Origin: DATFWK01 sp035259345
Lineage (GTDB): Bacteria > Actinomycetota > Thermoleophilia > Miltoncostaeales > Miltoncostaeaceae
Length of the DNA stretch: 12,534 nt
Assembly: GCA_035259345.1 (NCBI GenBank)
Contig: DATFWK010000048.1
Coordinates: 1-12,534 of the forward strand
Reading direction: 5' to 3'
A model generated the notes under the pieces. The model saw only the letters and a list, made by a program, of their open reading frames with translations. It had not been told where the DNA came from and did no database searches. Below are positions 1-9,478 of this stretch, piece after piece (the stretch's first letter is position 1; each line of letters begins with the position of its first letter). The translations under genes and the position numbers were made by a program.

Positions 1-421
<421 letters not shown>

Positions 422-424
422 GAG

Positions 425-468
425 AACTTCGTGACCGGCACGCGGCGAGCCGCGGCGCGGTCGAAGTT
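425..468 (-). other. Stem-loop in the rRNA leader just before mature 16S
   Basis: On the minus strand AACTTCG (462-468) pairs with CGAAGTT (425-431). The pairing continues inward as ACCG with CGGT after a two-base bulge, and an inner CGCGG/CCGCG hairpin lies within. It ends only a few bases before the predicted 16S 5' end. Its role is inferred: a local fold that may guide precursor processing or early 16S folding. Confidence 0.5.
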
Positions 469-474
469 TTTGAT

Positions 475-504
475 GCGCCCCCAGGAGCACGAGGCTCCCT
501 GGCG
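475..504 (-). other. Second rRNA leader stem-loop
   Basis: On the minus strand GCGC (501-504) is followed by CCAGGGAGC, a short CTCGT loop, GCTCCTGG and a closing GCGC (475-478). The stem has one unpaired base and a small asymmetric bulge. It lies between the promoter and 16S, in transcribed leader, and is not followed by a T tract, so I read it as leader structure and not a terminator. Confidence 0.4.
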
Positions 505-620
505 CGTCCCCCGGTCGGCGCGGCTCGCGCCGGGCCGGACGGGTGACGAGGGTTCGCGATGAACCTGGCCATCGCTTGGTTGGCCGATCGGCGCCGAAGC
601 GCGTCACGGCCGCGATGCAC

Positions 621-640
621 GCTGTTTAGTTTTCAAGGTT
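621..640 (-). promoter_or_regulatory. boxA-like rRNA leader motif
   Basis: The minus strand reads AACCTTGAAAACTAAACAGC, about 200 bases upstream of mature 16S. It resembles the conserved leader motif of Gram-positive rRNA operons (CTTTGAAAACT-type boxA region), which loads NusB/NusE for antitermination. It stands out as an AT-rich island in a very GC-rich leader. Position and composition are direct observations. The NusB/boxA role is inferred by similarity from memory. Confidence 0.5.
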
Positions 641-644
641 CGGG

Positions 645-660
645 CGCCCGTTCACGGGCG
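645..660 (-). other. Short perfect hairpin upstream of the boxA-like motif
   Basis: CGCCCG and CGGGCG form a 6-bp GC stem closed by a TGAA tetraloop on the minus strand, about 30 bases after the predicted transcription start and just before the boxA-like motif. rRNA leaders commonly carry a hairpin (boxB position) next to boxA, so this may be that element. No T tract follows. Confidence 0.45.
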
Positions 661-696
661 CAGAACTCCTTGCGGCCGGAGCCGCACGGATCGAGG

Positions 697-724
697 AGGA
701 TAGCACGCGCCGGACGCCCGTCAA
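697..724 (-). promoter_or_regulatory. rRNA operon promoter (sigma-70 type, extended -10)
   Basis: On the minus strand the -35 hexamer TTGACG (719-724) and the -10 hexamer TATCCT (697-702) are separated by 16 bases. TG stands one base before the -10, giving an extended -10. Transcription should start near 690, leaving a leader of about 270 bases before 16S. The -35 lies only about 43 bases past the tyrS stop codon. This is the best promoter match I found in the window, and it is in the expected place for an rrn operon. Confidence 0.75.
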
Positions 725-750
725 CCGTTCCCGGGCGTCTGCGTTTCTCG

Positions 751-780
751 CTCGGAGCGGCCCTTCTCAGCCGCCCCGAG
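751..780 (-). terminator. Stem-loop over the tyrS stop codon, possible terminator
   Basis: The minus strand has CTCGGGGCGGC (770-780) and GCCGCTCCGAG (751-761). They form an 11-bp stem with one G-T wobble and an 8-base loop that contains the tyrS TGA stop. No T run follows, so it is not a textbook intrinsic terminator. U-poor hairpin terminators are often proposed for high-GC actinobacteria. It sits between tyrS and the rrn promoter, where a stop or barrier would be expected. Confidence 0.45.
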
Positions 781-1948
781 GCGTGCTTCCCGCCTCGTGC
801 ATGCTGACACGCGCGAAGCGCCGGCGCCCTGCGCGGAGCACGCGCCCGTCGAGGTCCGACGCCACGAGATCGAGCCCGCTCACCGGCTCGCCGTCGAGGG
901 TGACCCCGCCCTGCTCGATGAGGCGCCGGGCCTCGCTGCGAGAGGCGACCCCGAGCCCGTCGACGAGCAGCGCCGGCAGGTGGACCGGGCCAGGCTGGAC
1001 CTCGACGACCGCCATCTCCTCCGGCGCGAGGCGCTCGCGGAAGACCCGGTTGAAGCGCTCCTCGGCCCCCGCGCCGGCCCCCGCCCCATGGAAGCGGTCG
1101 ACGATGAGCCTCGCAAGACGGCGTTTCTCCTCGCCCGGGTGCCCGTCGGGCCCGGGCTCGGCCGGGAACAGCAGCCGCATCCACTCGCCCATGGCCTCGT
1201 CCGGGACGCTCATCGCCTTCCCGAACTGCTCGTCCGGGCCCTCGGCGACGCCGATGTAGTTGCCGAGCGACTTGCTCATGCGCCGGACCCCGTCGGTGCC
1301 CGGCAGGATCGGCATCGTCATGGCCACCTGCGGGTCCTGGCCGTAGGCCTCCTGCACCGTCCGGCCCAGCAGCAGGTTGAAGAGCTGGTCCGTGCCGCCG
1401 AGCTCGACGTCGGCCCGCACCGCGACCGAGTCGTACGCCTGCATCAGCGGGTAGAGCAACTCCAGGACGGACACCGGCTGGTCGGCCTCCATGCGCTCCG
1501 CGAAGTCGTTCCGGCGGAGCAGCTGGTTGACCGTCGTCGTGGCCGCGAGCCGGAAGAGGGGCGCGAGCCCCATGTCGGCGAACCACTCGCCGTTCGAGCG
1601 CACCTCGGTCCGCGCGGGGTCGAGGATGCGGAAGGCCTGGTCGCGATAGGTGGCGGCGTTCGCGTCGATCTCAGCGGCGCTCAGCATGGGCCGGGTCGAG
1701 GTGCGGCCGGACGGGTCGCCGACGCGGGCCGTCCAGTCGCCGATGATCAGCACGGCCCTGTGGCCGGCGTCCTGGAACTCGCGCAGCTTCCCGAGCACCA
1801 CGGAGTGGCCGAGGTGGATGTCCGGCGCCGTCGGGTCGACCCCGAGCTTCACGCGCAGCGGGCGCTCCAGCGCGAGCTTGCGCTCGAGCTCGCCCGGCGG
1901 CAGGCAGTCGACGGCCCGGGCGGCGAGCGCCGCTGCCCCGGTGCCCAT
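767..1948 (-). CDS. tyrS: Tyrosyl-tRNA synthetase
   Basis: The 393-residue product is a class I aminoacyl-tRNA synthetase that joins tyrosine to tRNA(Tyr) in the cytoplasm. The HIGH-type motif HLGH is at residues 45-48, inside a GVDPTAPDIHLGHSVVLGK block. The second signature is RRMSKSLGNY, with MSKS at 224-227 (R in place of the usual first K). The C-terminal part, about residues 324-370, looks like an S4 RNA-binding domain (ASRSEARRLIEQGGVTLDG). The motif style and length match the TyrZ-like bacterial group better than the E. coli TyrS group. An alanine/glycine run (GAGAGAGA, about 288-295) sits between the catalytic and S4 parts. The ATG overlaps the stop of the glycosylase gene by one base (TGATG), with GAAGG seven bases upstream, so translation is probably coupled. 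A longer reading frame upstream exists but runs through the glycosylase gene. Confidence 0.97.
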   Translation of the reverse strand: MGTGAAALAARAVDCLPPGELERKLALERPLRVKLGVDPTAPDIHLGHSVVLGKLREFQDAGHRAVLIIGDWTARVGDPSGRTSTRPMLSAAEIDANAATYRDQAFRILDPARTEVRSNGEWFADMGLAPLFRLAATTTVNQLLRRNDFAERMEADQPVSVLELLYPLMQAYDSVAVRADVELGGTDQLFNLLLGRTVQEAYGQDPQVAMTMPILPGTDGVRRMSKSLGNYIGVAEGPDEQFGKAMSVPDEAMGEWMRLLFPAEPGPDGHPGEEKRRLARLIVDRFHGAGAGAGAEERFNRVFRERLAPEEMAVVEVQPGPVHLPALLVDGLGVASRSEARRLIEQGGVTLDGEPVSGLDLVASDLDGRVLRAGRRRFARVSMHEAGSTPRGG

Positions 1949-2529
1949 CAGGCGGCCTTCGGGAACGGCCGGGAGAGGTAGGCGGAGCCCGCGACGCCGA
2001 GGCGCCAGGGACGCTCCGCGGCGCGGGTGATCCCGATCCGCGGGCCGCGCACGACGCGCACCGAGGCGGTCGCCGCGAGGACGCGGAGCGGGCCGTCCCC
2101 GGAGAGCGCCACCCCGTTGAGCGAGGCGTCGACCCCAAGCGCCTGGGCGAGCCGCCCGGGCCCCGCGCAGAGCAGCCGGTCGGGCACGGGCCCCCGGCGC
2201 GCGCGCATCAGCTCGAGGCCGGTGCGCGGCTCGAGCGCCCGCAGCAGCACGGCGGCGCCGGCGCCCGCCGGCCCGCACACGAGGTTCAGGCACCAGTGGA
2301 CGCCGTAGCTCCGGTAGACGTAGGCGCGGCCGGGCGGCCCGAACATCACCGTGTTGCGCCCTCGCGGGCCGCCGTAGCTGTGCGAGGCCGGGTCGTCCTC
2401 CTGGTAGCGCTCCACCTCGACGATCACCCCGCCGGCGCCGTCATGCTCGAGCGTGCAGCCCAGGAGCTCGCGCGCCACGACCCCCACCGGGCGCGCGAAG
2501 AAGTCCTCGTCGAGGGCCGGCCCCGGCAA
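1948..2529 (-). CDS. mpg: 3-methyladenine DNA glycosylase (AAG/MPG family)
   Basis: From the TTG start the product is 193 residues, normal for bacterial members of the AAG/MPG family, which excise 3-methyladenine and other alkylated purines in base excision repair. The active-site block VIVEVERYQEDDPASHS is at residues 35-51. By alignment from memory with human AAG (E125, Y127), the catalytic residues should be E40 and Y42. Other family blocks are RNTVMFGPPGRAYVYRSYG (58-76) and CAGPGRLAQALGV (121-133). The start is uncertain: no ATG or GTG lies in a sensible place. TTG at 2529 leaves 5 bases after the upstream stop, while CTG at 2538 would give 196 residues and a CTGA overlap with that stop. 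No clear Shine-Dalgarno precedes either. The stop is shared with the tyrS start (TGATG). An mpg-tyrS pair is also known in Mycobacterium tuberculosis. Confidence 0.93.
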   Translation of the reverse strand: MPGPALDEDFFARPVGVVARELLGCTLEHDGAGGVIVEVERYQEDDPASHSYGGPRGRNTVMFGPPGRAYVYRSYGVHWCLNLVCGPAGAGAAVLLRALEPRTGLELMRARRGPVPDRLLCAGPGRLAQALGVDASLNGVALSGDGPLRVLAATASVRVVRGPRIGITRAAERPWRLGVAGSAYLSRPFPKAA

Positions 2530-2534
2530 CGCCG

Positions 2535-2801
2535 TCAGAAGAGCGACGGCGGCTCGTCGCGCGGCTCGCGCCGGCGGCCTGCCTGCCTGGCGGCGTCGTC
2601 CTCGTCGGGGAGGCGGCCGAGCTCCGCCAGGATCGCCGCCTCCGAGCGGCTCGCGACGATCGGCTGCCCGAGCCCCTCGACCCACACGCGAGTGCGCCGG
2701 CCGGGCCCGCGCTCATCCCCCTCGATCGGCTCGACGGCCAGGATGCGGTCGGCCCGCGCGAAGCGCCCGAGCCCCAGCGCGATGTACGTCGGCGCTACCA
2801 C
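2535..2801 (-). CDS. Small RemA/DUF370-like protein (tentative)
   Basis: The 88-residue product has a conserved-looking core (residues 5-62) and a charged, probably disordered tail. The core contains TYIALGLGRFARADRILAV and GRRTRVWVEGLGQPIVASRS. These recall the B. subtilis biofilm regulator RemA (INIGFGN..ANR.. and GRRTRAV...ILSA), but about 20 residues between the two blocks are missing here. RemA-type proteins are small DNA-binding regulators, so a nucleic-acid role is possible. This is pattern matching from memory and is not secure. The GTG start overlaps the end of argH by seven bases, and the stop abuts or overlaps the glycosylase gene, so it is firmly inside the operon. Continuous coding and tight overlaps on both sides argue that it is a real gene. 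Confidence 0.75.
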   Translation of the reverse strand: MVAPTYIALGLGRFARADRILAVEPIEGDERGPGRRTRVWVEGLGQPIVASRSEAAILAELGRLPDEDDAARQAGRRREPRDEPPSLF

Positions 2802-4173
2802 GCCGCGATCATCGCACGCGCCGCCCGGAGCTGCGCCGCGACGGCGGCGGAGGCCGTGCCGCCGGGAGCGGCCTTCGCCTCGACGGACGCCTCCGCCGTG
2901 AGCGGCGGCAGCTCGAGGCCGTCCAGCCCGGCGCCGGCCATGTCCTCGGGCGTCGCCGACTCGAGCCCCTCGCCACGCGCCGACACGGCGAGCACGAGGC
3001 GCCCGACGGCCTCGTGCGCCCGGCGGAACGGCCAGCCCAGCCGGACGAGGTGGTCGGCCAGGTCCGTCGCGGCCATCGTCCCGTCGGCGCAGGCGGCGGC
3101 CATGCGGTCCGCGCGGAAGCGCGCCGTCTCGACCATCCCGGTCATCGCCGGCAGCAGGAGCTCCACGGTGTCAGCGGCGTCGAAGAGGAAGGTCTTGTCC
3201 TCCTGGAGGTCCTTGTTGTAGGCGAGCGGCAGCCCGGCCAGCACGCCCAGCAGGCCGGCGAGGTCCGCGATCAGGCGCTGGGCCTTCGCCCTGGCGAGCT
3301 CGGCGGCGTCCGGGTTCTTCTTCTGCGGCAGCATCGAGGACCCTGACGTGAAGGCGTCGGCGAGCTCCACGAACCCCGCCTCCTCGCTCGACCAGAAGAC
3401 GATCTCCGCCCCGAGGCGGGAGAGGTGGACGCCGAGCTGGGCGGCGAAGTGGAGGTAGTCCACGAGCGCGTCCCGGCTGCCGACGGCGTCCATGCTGTTG
3501 GCCGACGGCGCGTCGAACCCCAATGCCCGCGCCGTCGCCTCCCGGTCGATGGGGAAGCCGACCCCGGCCAGCGCGCCGCTTCCGAGCGGGCTCTCGGCGG
3601 CGGCCGCGGCGCGGGCGGCGTCGAGCCGGCGCCGGTCCCGGCCGAGCATCCAGACGTAGGCGAGCAGGTGATGGGCGAGGCGGACCGGCTGGGCGCGCTG
3701 ACCGTGGGTGTAGCCCGGGAGGATCGTGCCCAGGTTGGCCTCGGCCTGGGCCACCAGCGCCTCGGCCAGGTCGCGCAGCATCGGCGCCTGGAGGTCGCAG
3801 CGCTCGCGCAGCCAGACGAGGGTGTCCGTGGCCGCCTGGTCGTTGCGGCTGCGGGCCGTGTGGAGCCTGCGGCCCGCGTCGCCCGCGATCTCGACCAGGC
3901 GCCGCTCGACCGCCGTGTGGATGTCCTCGTCGCCGGGGGCGAACCCGAACTCGCCGCGCTCGAGCTCGCCCTCGATGACCGCGAGGCCGGCCTCGATGGC
4001 GGCCACGTCCTCGGCGGGCAGGATGCCGGTCGCTCCGAGCATGCGCGCGTGCGCACGCGAGCCGGCGACGTCCTGCCGCCAGAGGCGCCCGTCGAGGGGA
4101 AGGCTCGCGTTCAGGCGCTCGAAGGCCTCGGCCGGTCCCTCGCCGAACCGCCCGCCCCACAGCCGCTCGCCGC

Positions 4174-4177
<4 letters not shown>
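2795..4177 (-). CDS. argH: Argininosuccinate lyase
   Basis: The 460-residue enzyme splits argininosuccinate into arginine and fumarate, the last step of arginine synthesis. It belongs to the fumarase/aspartase superfamily, which works as tetramers. Visible family blocks are LWGGRF near the N terminus (6-11), DEDIHTAVERRL (83-94), SRNDQ (110-114), GYTHGQRAQPV with its active-site-region His158, and the flexible-loop signature GSSMLPQKKNP (279-289). In that signature the usual second Met position is Leu. Length is typical for ArgH. The GTG start at 4177 gives the standard N terminus and a 4-base GTGA overlap with the aminotransferase stop. A much longer reading frame continues upstream but is only the antiphase reading of that gene. 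No other arg genes are in the window. The end overlaps the RemA-like gene. Confidence 0.97.
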
Positions 4178-6926
<2,749 letters not shown>

Positions 6927-6943
6927 CGGGCCTGCCGCGCCCG

Positions 6944-7873
6944 TCAGCCGGCCGGCGCGGCGCTCGGCGCGTAGTCGAGCCAGGCCGCGTAGCGGGGGTC
7001 CTTGCCCTCGGTCACGGCGAAGAACCGCTCCTGGAGCCGCCGGGTGATCGGGCCGGGCGGCCCGAGGCGGTGCTCGTCGATCTCGTTGACCGGGCACACC
7101 TCGGCGGCCGTGCCGGTGACGAACACCTCGTCGGCGAAGTAGAGCTCCGCGCGCGTGACGTCGCGCTCGAGGACCTCGAGGCCCTCGTCGCGCGCGAGCT
7201 CGACGATCGTGTTCCGCGTGATGCCCTCGAGGATCGACGCGGTGACCGGCGGGGTGACGAGGCGTCCTGCGGCGACGACGAAGATGTTCTCGCCGGAGCC
7301 GTCGGCGACGTAGCCCTGCTCGTTCAGGAGGATCGCCTCCTGGTAGCCGGCCTGCTGGGTCTCGACCTTCGCGAGGATCGAGTTGAGGTACTGGCCGCCG
7401 GCCTTCGCCGCTGCCGGGATCGTGTTGTTGCCGATCCGCCGCCAGCTCGCGATCTTGGCGCGGATGCCGTCCCGCAGGCCATCCTCGCCGAGGTACGCCC
7501 CCCACTCCCAGACCGCGATCGCGACGTCCACCGGGGCCTCGAGCGGCATCAGGCCCATGGTCCCGTACCCGCGGAACGCGAGCGGCCGGACGTAGCAGGC
7601 GGCGAGGTCGTTGACCGCGATCGTCTGGTGGACCGCGGCGCGCAGCTCGTCACGCGAGTAGGGCATCGGCATGTGGTACATCGCCGCCGAGCGCTCGAAC
7701 CGTGCGAGGTGGTCGTCCAGGCGGAAGACGGCCGGGCCGCGATCCGTCGCGTAGGCGCGGATGCCCTCGAAGACCGACGTCCCGTAATGCAGCGCGTGAC
7801 TGAGGACGTGGACCCGGGCCTCGGCCCAATCCACCTGCGCGCCGTTCATCCAGATTTTTTCAGATTCGCGCAC
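6944..7873 (-). CDS. ilvE: Branched-chain amino acid aminotransferase
   Basis: The 309-residue fold-type IV PLP enzyme does the last, reversible transamination of valine, leucine and isoleucine synthesis. The N-terminal block KIWMNGAQVDW...HVLSHALHYGTSVFEGIRAY is typical. The PLP lysine is K157 in NTIPAAAKAGGQYLNS, and the family signature continues through EAILLNEQGYVADGSGENIF and FVTGTAAEVCPVNEID. The start GTG 7873 is preferred over ATG 7849: GGAGGG lies 11 bases before the GTG, none lies before the ATG, and the GTG start keeps the EKIWMNG block. It is the first gene of the minus-strand chain that runs to tyrS. A run of six A's falls between the two possible starts. Confidence 0.96.
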   Translation of the reverse strand: MRESEKIWMNGAQVDWAEARVHVLSHALHYGTSVFEGIRAYATDRGPAVFRLDDHLARFERSAAMYHMPMPYSRDELRAAVHQTIAVNDLAACYVRPLAFRGYGTMGLMPLEAPVDVAIAVWEWGAYLGEDGLRDGIRAKIASWRRIGNNTIPAAAKAGGQYLNSILAKVETQQAGYQEAILLNEQGYVADGSGENIFVVAAGRLVTPPVTASILEGITRNTIVELARDEGLEVLERDVTRAELYFADEVFVTGTAAEVCPVNEIDEHRLGPPGPITRRLQERFFAVTEGKDPRYAAWLDYAPSAAPAG

Positions 7874-7884
7874 GGTCGCTGCTA

Positions 7885-7890
7885 CCCTCC
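7885..7890 (-). promoter_or_regulatory. Shine-Dalgarno of ilvE
   Basis: GGAGGG on the minus strand lies 11 bases before GTG 7873. It decides between this start and the internal ATG at 7849, which has only an A-rich stretch in front of it. Confidence 0.65.
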
Positions 7891-7907
7891 GCTCAGGACT
7901 GTCCGCA

Positions 7908-7937
7908 ACGATAGCTGGGTCGTGACGGAACCGACAA
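7908..7937 (-). promoter_or_regulatory. Candidate ilvE operon promoter
   Basis: On the minus strand TTGTCG (7932-7937) and TATCGT (7908-7913) are separated by 18 bases. Each matches 4 of 6 consensus positions. Transcription would start near 7900, giving a leader of about 27 bases that includes the GGAGGG. The -35 lies inside the first codons of the divergent diguanylate cyclase gene. The match is moderate, so this is a candidate only. Confidence 0.4.
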
Positions 7938-9478
7938 ACCCGCTTCCGCTGGTGGATCGCGCGTTCAGGACGAACGCACCGCCGAGCGCCGCCCAGGGCG
8001 CCGACGCCCCGTTCCTTGCGCTGTCCGAGGTCATCGGCGCGACGCTGGACATGGCGCAGACGCTCAAGGCGACCGCCACGGCGCTGCGCTCGGTCACGGG
8101 GGCGGACCGGGTCGCCGTCTACGTGCACGACGCCGGGCGCGACGTCCTACGCCAGGTCACCTCGAGCGTGGACCGCATCGGCGACGACGAGGTGATCTCG
8201 CTGCCCGGCCGGGCGATCGAGAAGATCCCGCTCTGGCACTCGGTCCGAAGCGCGCGCGGCGGCGTCCTGGACATCGCCGACACCGTGGACCTCGGCGCGA
8301 TGAGCGAGGAGCGGGCGCAGCAGGTCGGCATGCGCGCGCTGCTCGGGCTCGTGCTCCAGCACCCTTCACGTGCCGCCGAGGGCCCGCTCGCGATCGCCTA
8401 TTGCATTTGGGACCAGCCGCAGCCGGCGTTCTCCGCTGCGCTCGTGAGGTCGGCCCGCAGCATCGCGGCCCAGGCCGCGGTCGCCGTCGCGAACGCCCAG
8501 AACCACGCGCAGGCCGACGTCCTCGCCAAGCGCCTCTCGAGCCTCGCGAGCTGGGGCTCGCGCCTCGCCGCCGCGGAGACGGCCCAGCAGGCCGCCGGCC
8601 TCGCCGCCCAGGCCGCGGCGACGCTCACCCAGGCGCCCCTCGTCGCGCACTGGTCGCCCGAGCGCATGGTCTGGCACCCGGCCCCGCCCGTTGGCGCCGA
8701 CGCGGTAGGCGACGAGCTCCGCGCGCTCTTCCGGCGGGGCGACCGCTGGGTGAGCCTGCCAAGGGAGGCGGCGCCGCCCGCCGTCCGGGCCGTCCTCGAG
8801 GCGTGCAGCCTCGGCCACGTCGTGGTCGCGGCGGCCGGCAACCGCGAGGGCCTGATCATGGCCGCGCGCGAGGGCCGGCCGAGCGAGGTCGAGGAGAAGG
8901 TCCTGCTCCTGCTCGCCGACCTCGCGGGCGCCGCGCTGCGCAGCGCCGACGCCTACGCGCGCGCCGCGCGCATGGCCACCACCGACGCGCTCACCGGCGT
9001 GGGGAACCGGCACGGGTTCGAGGTCCGCATCGCCGAGGCCGTCGCGCTCAGCAACCGCACCGGCCGCCCGACCAGCCTCTGCCTGATCGACGTCGACAAC
9101 TTCCGCGACTTCAACGAGCAGGGCGGCCACCAGCGCGGGGACGACGCGCTGCGGCTGGTCGCCGAGACGCTCCGTGGGGAGATCCGGGCGAGCGACTCGG
9201 CGTTCCGGGTCGGGGGCGACGAGTTCGCGCTCGTGCTCCCCGAGACCTCCGCGTCCGACGCCGCCTCGCTGCTGAACCGGGTCCTCACGTACCTGCGCAT
9301 CCACCCGCTCCTGCCGCTCACGATCACGGTCGGGGTCGCGCAGGCGCCGGAGCAGGGGCGCGACCCGATCGAGCTCTTCCGTATCGCCGACGCCGCCCTC
9401 TACGCGGGCAAGCGCGCCGGTCGGGCGCAGGTGTCGGTCGCGCCGCACCCGGCCTCCGAGGCGGCCCCCGCAGCCTGA
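7922..9478 (+). CDS. Diguanylate cyclase with GAF sensor domains (GGDEF protein)
   Basis: The 518-residue cytoplasmic protein should make the second messenger cyclic di-GMP from two GTP. The catalytic GGDEF motif is intact (431-435), with DALTGVGNRHGF (355-366) and DVDNFRDFNEQGGHQRGD (390-407) before it. RASD at 422-425 lies exactly five residues before GGDEF, matching the RxxD product-inhibition I-site. Residues about 30-195 look like a GAF sensor domain, and about 205-345 like a second, more diverged one. No transmembrane segment or signal peptide is visible. The ligand of the GAF domains is unknown. The start GTG 7922 is the best in frame, but GTG 7952 is also possible and no strong Shine-Dalgarno is seen. 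The gene diverges from ilvE across 48 bases, and its stop overlaps the methyltransferase start region. Confidence 0.94.
   Translation: MTEPTNPLPLVDRAFRTNAPPSAAQGADAPFLALSEVIGATLDMAQTLKATATALRSVTGADRVAVYVHDAGRDVLRQVTSSVDRIGDDEVISLPGRAIEKIPLWHSVRSARGGVLDIADTVDLGAMSEERAQQVGMRALLGLVLQHPSRAAEGPLAIAYCIWDQPQPAFSAALVRSARSIAAQAAVAVANAQNHAQADVLAKRLSSLASWGSRLAAAETAQQAAGLAAQAAATLTQAPLVAHWSPERMVWHPAPPVGADAVGDELRALFRRGDRWVSLPREAAPPAVRAVLEACSLGHVVVAAAGNREGLIMAAREGRPSEVEEKVLLLLADLAGAALRSADAYARAARMATTDALTGVGNRHGFEVRIAEAVALSNRTGRPTSLCLIDVDNFRDFNEQGGHQRGDDALRLVAETLRGEIRASDSAFRVGGDEFALVLPETSASDAASLLNRVLTYLRIHPLLPLTITVGVAQAPEQGRDPIELFRIADAALYAGKRAGRAQVSVAPHPASEAAPAA

Noticed and set aside
1081..1092. Alternating GA-type coding repeat (AGAGAGA) in tyrS as a phase-variable repeat
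   Set aside because: The codons vary and the tract is short. It lies in a linker between domains and is more likely ordinary low complexity.
797..1981. Long plus-strand open frame of 394 codons opposite tyrS
   Set aside because: It is the antisense shadow of a certain gene in high-GC DNA. Its translation is low-complexity, rich in R, H, A, E and D, and has no recognisable domain.
1949..2293. N-terminal extension of tyrS to 508 residues
   Set aside because: It overlaps the glycosylase gene out of frame. The ATG at 1948 sits at a TGATG junction and gives a normal TyrRS length.
7070..7921. Upstream extension of the diguanylate cyclase frame through ilvE
   Set aside because: The extension is antisense to ilvE and has shadow-type composition. 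The protein-like sequence begins at about 7922.
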